From contig JAPOYV010000117.1 of assembly GCA_026706385.1 (NCBI GenBank), positions 1-58,280 of the forward strand: a DNA stretch of 58,280 nt, in the 5' to 3' direction. The notes under the pieces are model-generated. The model did not search any database and was not told the origin of the DNA. It saw nothing but the letters and a program-made list of their open reading frames with translations. A program made the position numbers and the translations under genes. The stretch is from Gammaproteobacteria bacterium. GTDB taxonomy: Bacteria; Pseudomonadota; Gammaproteobacteria; Pseudomonadales; Azotimanducaceae. This document shows, in pieces, positions 54,277-58,280 of the stretch; position 1 is the stretch's first letter; every line of letters begins with the position of its first letter.

Positions 54277-55143
54277 ATGAGTGGTCAGCCCGTCTCCTAC
54301 ATGGCCCGAACCCGGCGTTACTACGAAGCGCAGGGGTTCGAGAGCGCCTATGTGTGGGCGCACTTCGAGGACGTCCCGTTCACGCCGCTTGCCAAGCCGC
54401 TCGCGGAGTCGAAGCTGGCCGTGGTGAGTACGTCGGCGCTCTACGACCGGGAAGCCACGGATCCGCGCTACGTCGCCTCCGGTTCGATGCTTGAGCCTCC
54501 GGCGCGGCTTTACGCCAACGATCTCGCGTGGGCCAAGAACGTGACCCACATGGACGACCGTGGCAGCTACTTCCCCGTGGAGCCGTTGAAGGCCATGGTG
54601 GACGATGGCCGCTTGGGCGCTTTGAGCGAGCGGTTCCATTGCGCACCGACCGAATACAGCCAGCGGCGCACGCGGGACGGCGACGCGCCGGAGATCCTCC
54701 AACGCCTCGGGGAGGATGGTGCCGACATCGCGCTGCTCGTGCCGTTGTGACCGGTGTGCCATCAGACCGTGAGTCTGATCGCCCGCCACTTGGAGGCCAA
54801 CGGCGTTCCCACCGTCATTCTGGGGTCCGCCTTGGACGTGGTCGAGCACTGTGGTGTGCCGCGATTCGCATTTGTCGACTTCCCCCTCGGCAATCCTTGC
54901 GGCAAGCCCTGGGATCGGCCGATGCAGACTGCGATCGTGACCGCTGCGGTCGGGCTCTTCGACAGCGCGCCCGCGCCCCGAACGACGCTACGCCTGCCGC
55001 AGCGCTGGGGCGAAGACGAAGGCTGGCGGGACGATTACTTGGCGGTGCGCGAGGATGACTTGGTAGCGCTCCGACGCAAGGGCGAGGAACGCCGCGCGCT
55101 GCGGGCGCAATTGCGCACGGAAGGGCGCGTCCGCCAAGGTTAG
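54277..55143 (+). CDS. Selenoprotein of the GrdB-like reductase family (in-frame TGA as Sec)
   Basis: 288 residues if TGA 54748-54750 is read as Sec158. Both parts are in the same frame and both belong to one family: before, AHFEDVPFTPLAKPLAESKLAVVSTSALY and YFPVEPLKAMVDDGRLG; after, PVCHQTVSLIARHLEANGVPTV, VEHCGVPRFAFVDFPLGNPCGKPWDR. This is the architecture of the glycine/sarcosine/betaine reductase selenoprotein B-related proteins found in Proteobacteria, whose redox motif reads C-P-V-C; here it is U-P-V-C. Sec158 and Cys161 would form a selenenylsulfide. A hairpin suited to SelB lies at 54761-54779. A TATGAT element at 54262-54267 sits very close to ATG 54277, so the message may be nearly leaderless. 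Substrate unknown. Confidence 0.82.
54761..54779 (+). promoter_or_regulatory. Putative bacterial SECIS element
   Basis: ATCAGAC-CGTGA-GTCTGAT: a perfect 7-bp stem with a 5-nt loop whose second base is G followed by U. The loop starts 17 nt after the TGA, inside the usual spacing for bacterial SECIS hairpins read by SelB. It lies in coding sequence, as bacterial SECIS elements do. Confidence 0.72.
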
Positions 55144-55237
55144 CGCGCGCACTTCGAGACAGCGCGGCGCGCATGCCTGTGTCTCGGTCATTTGCGCCCA
55201 GAGGCTGGCCAAGCGTCCCGCGGCTCGGGCATGTCGG

Positions 55238-55441
55238 TCACTTCCTTGATCGGAGTCGGCGACGGATGTCGCGCCAGTAACTCCACGGAAACAGCATGAC
55301 CAGAGCAGCAAGAACGATGATTGCGGGGTGCCAGCCGATCTGCCATCCCACGACGGACGTCGTCGCCGCGAGGAGCGTGTTCCATGCCATCACGCGCCAC
55401 GTCAGGACGCGGTCTTTGAACGGGTGGACTGGCTGGCCCAC
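55238..55441 (-). CDS. Small inner-membrane protein, 67 aa
   Basis: GTG 55441 follows TAGGAGAAG. Two hydrophobic spans (MAWNTLLAATTSVVGWQIGW, then IIVLAALVMLFPWSYW) and a basic C-terminus (RDIRRRLRSRK) on the cytoplasmic side. No family recognised. It lies alone, downstream of and opposite to the selenoprotein gene. Confidence 0.6.
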   Translation of the reverse strand: MGQPVHPFKDRVLTWRVMAWNTLLAATTSVVGWQIGWHPAIIVLAALVMLFPWSYWRDIRRRLRSRK

Positions 55442-55904
55442 GGGCTTCTCCTAGTTGAGAAGACGCAGACTACCGCGTTTGGAAGTGGCGCATTGGTAGG
55501 CTGGATGTTGAGAGCCCGACGCGCGTGCCCTTGCGGCTACCTGGGGCTAGTCGGGAAGGGCTCCGGCAGGCCCCGGGGGGGGTACGTTGCCCTCGATGGT
55601 CGTCTCGGTCGTCCTGTCAAACGGCCGGGTGGCAGATGCGGACACGGGCATCGCGGCGCGCCGGTTTCGACCCCACTGTCCGCATGCGGCGGGCCGACTG
55701 TCCCCGTGCGCTGGGATTACAGGACGTGAATCGATCGACCCCTGACGTTTCGGGCGCCCGGCTCCAGACTGAGCCTCCATCTACTGTTCACTGCTTGTCA
55801 TAACGCGGATATGGTGGAACACTTGACCGTTGGGGCTATTGCGGCATCAACCAGTTAGTGGCGGTCGGTGTTGCACCTATCGTTGGGAATTGGGGAGACA
55901 CGTT
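55442..55904. other. Gap without a recognised gene
   Basis: About 460 bp. It contains a G-run (55576-55583) but no reading frame with family resemblance. Near its right end TTGACC (55823-55828) is a -35-like box about 80 bp before the next gene, with only a poor -10 (CATCAA). Confidence 0.45.
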
Positions 55905-57545
55905 GTGGCACACGACATTGTGATTCGCGGCGGCGAACTGGTTGACGGAACGGGTGCGGAGCCCGTCCAGGGCGACCTCGCCATCGACGACGGATCGATC
56001 ACCGCCGTCGGCACGGTCGACGGCAAGGGCAAGCAGGAAATCGACGCACGGGGCCTTGCGGTAACGCCCGGTTTCGTGGATCTGCACACGCACCTCGACG
56101 CGCAGATCGGCTGGGATCCGCAGATGACCCCGGTGAGCTGGCATGGCGTTACGACCGCGTTGCTCGGCAACTGCGGGGTCACCTTCGCGCCGTGCAAGCC
56201 AAAGGACGTCGAACTCCTTGCAGCGATGATGGAGACCGTCGAGGACATCCCGAAGAACGCCATCCTGACCGGTCTGCCGTGGGACTGGGAGGACTACGGT
56301 GGCTATCTCGACGCCATCGAAAGGCTGGAGCCGGCGCTCAACGTGGCCGGCATGGTCGGCCACTGCGCGGTGCGGTTCTACGTCATGGGCGAGCGCGCCG
56401 TGGAAGAGCAGGCGACAGCGGAAGAGCGCAAGCAGATGGCCGACATCGTCGCGCAGTCCATCGACCGCGGCGCCGTCGGCTTCTCGACCAATCGCTATCC
56501 GCCGCACAAGCTGCCCGACGGCCGCTCCATTCCGGGCACGTTCGCCGATCCGATCGAGTTGGTGGAGATCGCCAAGGCGGTGGGGCCGCGGAACGCGCTC
56601 ATGCAGGCCGTGGGGGCTAATTTCGAGGTCCTGAAGGCCATGGCCGAGACCACCAAGGGGCGGATCCTCTTCAGCTATGGGACTGGGCCGCAGGAAGGGT
56701 CCGGCCAAGCGCAAGCGGACAACCTCGCGAAACTCGCCAAATTCGGTGACCTGACCGCGATTACCCAGGTTCGCGGTTCCGGCTTCATGTTCGGTCTGCA
56801 GTCGAACCTGCCCGTTCAGGGCGAGACGTGGGATGCGTTGCGCAAGATGGACCTTGCCGGACGCCTGAAGGCGATCCGCGATCCCGAGACGCGCGCCAAG
56901 CTGGCCACCGAAGGGAAGGACATGAAGCGCCGCTTCCCGATGACGAACGTGTTCTACCTCGGCGACGACGAGACGCCGAACTACACGTCGCCCTCGACGG
57001 AGAACCTTGAGGCCCAGGCCGCGGCAGCGGGCGAGCACTGGGTGGAGACTTTCCTGCGCCTGTCGGACCAGACCGACGGCCGGGCCCTCTTCAACCTGCG
57101 CATGTTCAACCAGAGCCTGAAGGAGCTGGGCGACCTCTTCCGCAGCGAGCACATTTTCCCGAGCCTCGGCGATGCCGGGGCCCACGTCTCGCAGATCATG
57201 GACGCAGGCTGGCCGAGTTTCATCCTGTCGTACTGGATTCGCGAGGCGGGCCTCTACAGCCTCGCGGAAGGGGTCCGGCGGCTGACCTCGGGACCGGCGC
57301 GCGTTCTGGGACTCAAGGACCGCGGCACGCTGGCACCGGGAATGCGGGCCGACGTCAACGTTCTGGATCCGTCCAAGGTCGCCGAGCGGCAGCCGGAGCT
57401 GGTCCACGACTTCCCCGGCGGTGCGCCGCGCTACATCCAGAAGTCGCTGGGCTACAAGACGACCATCGTCAACGGCGCGGTGACGCTCGTGGACGGCGAG
57501 CACACCGGTGCCCGCGCTGGGAAGGTGCTGCGCCACGCGGGGTAA
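55905..57545 (+). CDS. Amidohydrolase, D-aminoacylase-like
   Basis: 546 residues from GTG 55905, seven bases after GGGGAG. IRGGELVDGTGAEP and GFVDLHTHLDAQIGWDP (H-x-H), TALLGNCGVTFAPC, VGHCAVRF, SLGDAGAHVSQ and a closing GTLAPGMRADVNVLDP are the signatures of N-acyl-D-amino-acid deacylases and relatives. It hydrolyses an N-acyl amide; the exact substrate is unknown. It ends at a strong terminator. Confidence 0.9.
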   Translation: MAHDIVIRGGELVDGTGAEPVQGDLAIDDGSITAVGTVDGKGKQEIDARGLAVTPGFVDLHTHLDAQIGWDPQMTPVSWHGVTTALLGNCGVTFAPCKPKDVELLAAMMETVEDIPKNAILTGLPWDWEDYGGYLDAIERLEPALNVAGMVGHCAVRFYVMGERAVEEQATAEERKQMADIVAQSIDRGAVGFSTNRYPPHKLPDGRSIPGTFADPIELVEIAKAVGPRNALMQAVGANFEVLKAMAETTKGRILFSYGTGPQEGSGQAQADNLAKLAKFGDLTAITQVRGSGFMFGLQSNLPVQGETWDALRKMDLAGRLKAIRDPETRAKLATEGKDMKRRFPMTNVFYLGDDETPNYTSPSTENLEAQAAAAGEHWVETFLRLSDQTDGRALFNLRMFNQSLKELGDLFRSEHIFPSLGDAGAHVSQIMDAGWPSFILSYWIREAGLYSLAEGVRRLTSGPARVLGLKDRGTLAPGMRADVNVLDPSKVAERQPELVHDFPGGAPRYIQKSLGYKTTIVNGAVTLVDGEHTGARAGKVLRHAG

Positions 57546-57563
57546 GCACCGCGGCCTTAAACC

Positions 57564-57591
57564 AAAACCGGCGCCATTCGGCGCCGGTTTT
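57564..57591. terminator. Bidirectional intrinsic terminator
   Basis: AAAACCGGCGCC-ATTC-GGCGCCGGTTTT: a perfect 12-bp stem with a 4-nt loop and a T-run on each strand. It sits between the convergent amidohydrolase and nrdB genes and serves both. Confidence 0.92.
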
Positions 57592-57614
57592 GCATTCGCG
57601 ACTGGGCGAGTTGG

Positions 57615-58280
57615 TCAGTCCCAACTCAACGCTCCCCCCGTCTGATACTCGGTCACCCGCGTCTCGAAGAAGTTCTTCTCCTTCTTCAGGTCCATGATCT
57701 CGGACATCCACGGGAACGGGTTCTTGGCGCTTGGGAACTGCTCGGGCAGGCCGATCTGGGCCAGCCGCCGGTTGGCGATGAACTGGAGGTATTCCGCCAT
57801 CGTGTTGGCGTTCATGCCGAGCACGCCGCGCGGCATGGTGTCGCGCGCGTAGCGGGTCTCGAGTTCCGCCCCTTCGAGGATCATCCGCGTGGCGAGAGCG
57901 CGCATGTCGTCGTCCCACAGGCGCGCGTTCTCCAGCTTGATCTGGTTGATGACGTCGATGCCGAAGTTCACGTGCATGGACTCGTCGCGCAGGATGTACT
58001 GGAACTGCTCGGAGGTACCCGTCATCTTGTTGCGGCGTCCCATGGAGAGGATCTGCGTGAAGCCGCAGTAGAAGAAGATGCCTTCCATGACGCAGTAGTA
58101 GGCGATCAGGTTCTTGAGCAGCGCCTTGTCCGCCTCAACGGTACCGGTCTGGAAGGTGGGGTCGGCGAGTTCGCGCGTGTACTTGAGCGCCCAGGATGCC
58201 TTGTGGGCGACCGAGGGGATCTCGTGGTACATGTTGAAGATCTCGCCCTCGTCCATGCCCAGCGACTCGATGCAGTACTG
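57615..58280 (-). CDS. nrdB: Ribonucleotide reductase class I, beta subunit (5' end outside window)
   Basis: The C-terminal 221 residues; the frame is open to the right edge. [16 protein letters not shown] and [15 protein letters not shown] carry the Glu and Glu-x-x-His iron ligands, and the end ([18 protein letters not shown]) is the tail that docks on NrdA. It supplies the radical for deoxynucleotide synthesis. The radical Tyr lies in the missing part. Confidence 0.95.
   Translation of the reverse strand, partial: QYCIESLGMDEGEIFNMYHEIPSVAHKASWALKYTRELADPTFQTGTVEADKALLKNLIAYYCVMEGIFFYCGFTQILSMGRRNKMTGTSEQFQYILRDESMHVNFGIDVINQIKLENARLWDDDMRALATRMILEGAELETRYARDTMPRGVLGMNANTMAEYLQFIANRRLAQIGLPEQFPSAKNPFPWMSEIMDLKKEKNFFETRVTEYQTGGALSWD

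Noticed and set aside
54277-54750. Reading the TGA at 54748 as a true stop, giving a 157-aa protein and a separate downstream gene
   Set aside because: Both parts align to one family, share the frame, and the TGA sits at a conserved redox-Cys position next to a SECIS-like hairpin.
55836-57536. 566-codon minus-strand frame antisense to the D-aminoacylase-like gene
   Set aside because: No domain resemblance; the plus-strand protein is clear.

Overview
The window looks like a chromosomal segment of a high-GC, free-living gammaproteobacterium, probably uncultured. The strongest taxonomic signal is one syntenic block at 19.7-33.3 kb: ispB / rplU-rpmA-obgE-proB / rpsT / murJ-ribF-lspA-fkpB / pilE-pilV-pilW-pilX. 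This is the order known from Pseudomonas aeruginosa. Here ileS (between ribF and lspA), ispH (after fkpB) and pilY1/pilY2 (after pilX) are missing, and fimT is displaced and inverted. Genes are dense, often overlap by 4 bases, and GTG/TTG starts are common. Lineage beyond Gammaproteobacteria, and any marine or host-associated lifestyle, are inference only.

Layout. 0-7.7 kb: a secreted sulfatase fused to Calx-beta, cadherin-like and leucine-rich domains. It lies between the tail of one paralogue and the decapitated head of another (a tandem array), and is followed by a field of frameshifted LexA/S24-like and beta-rich gene remnants. 7.9-13.5 kb: tRNA-Ser(GCT) and tRNA-Arg(ACG), a DUF5916 outer-membrane protein, a VOC protein, two unknowns and a nitroreductase. 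13.5-16.6 kb: a tight yghU-GST-sulfatase operon. 16.6-19.6 kb: a sparse stretch with a possible Cys-rich secreted protein, an outer-membrane barrel, tRNA-Pro(CGG) and a small lipoprotein. 19.7-33.3 kb: the conserved housekeeping and minor-pilin block, with a PepSY membrane protein and an FG-GAP secreted protein inserted. 33.3-39.5 kb: fimT, bamD, rluD and the branched-chain amino-acid genes ilvI-ilvH-ilvC. 39.5-46.4 kb: an alpha/beta hydrolase, a RidA-membrane-nuclease-like fusion broken by a dinucleotide slip, and a peptide-type ABC importer without ATPases. 46.4-58.3 kb: acyl-CoA and amide metabolism (phyH-tesB, two amidohydrolases, enoyl-CoA hydratase, acyl-CoA ligase-VOC fusion), a probable selenoprotein, and the 3' part of nrdB.

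Most notable item: at 54277-55143 a GrdB-like reductase family protein is interrupted by a single in-frame TGA, exactly where homologues carry the first Cys of a CPVC-type motif. A perfect 7-bp hairpin with a G in the second loop position starts 10 nt after the TGA, so this is read as a selenocysteine codon with its bacterial SECIS element. Other items worth a second look are the RidA-5TM-SNase fusion with its (TG)4 frameshift, the sulfatase-adhesin tandem array and its graveyard, a 28-bp direct repeat flanking an orphan coiled-coil membrane gene, and a 16-bp operator-like palindrome upstream of tesB-phyH. All family assignments come from reading the translated sequences by eye; no database search was run.
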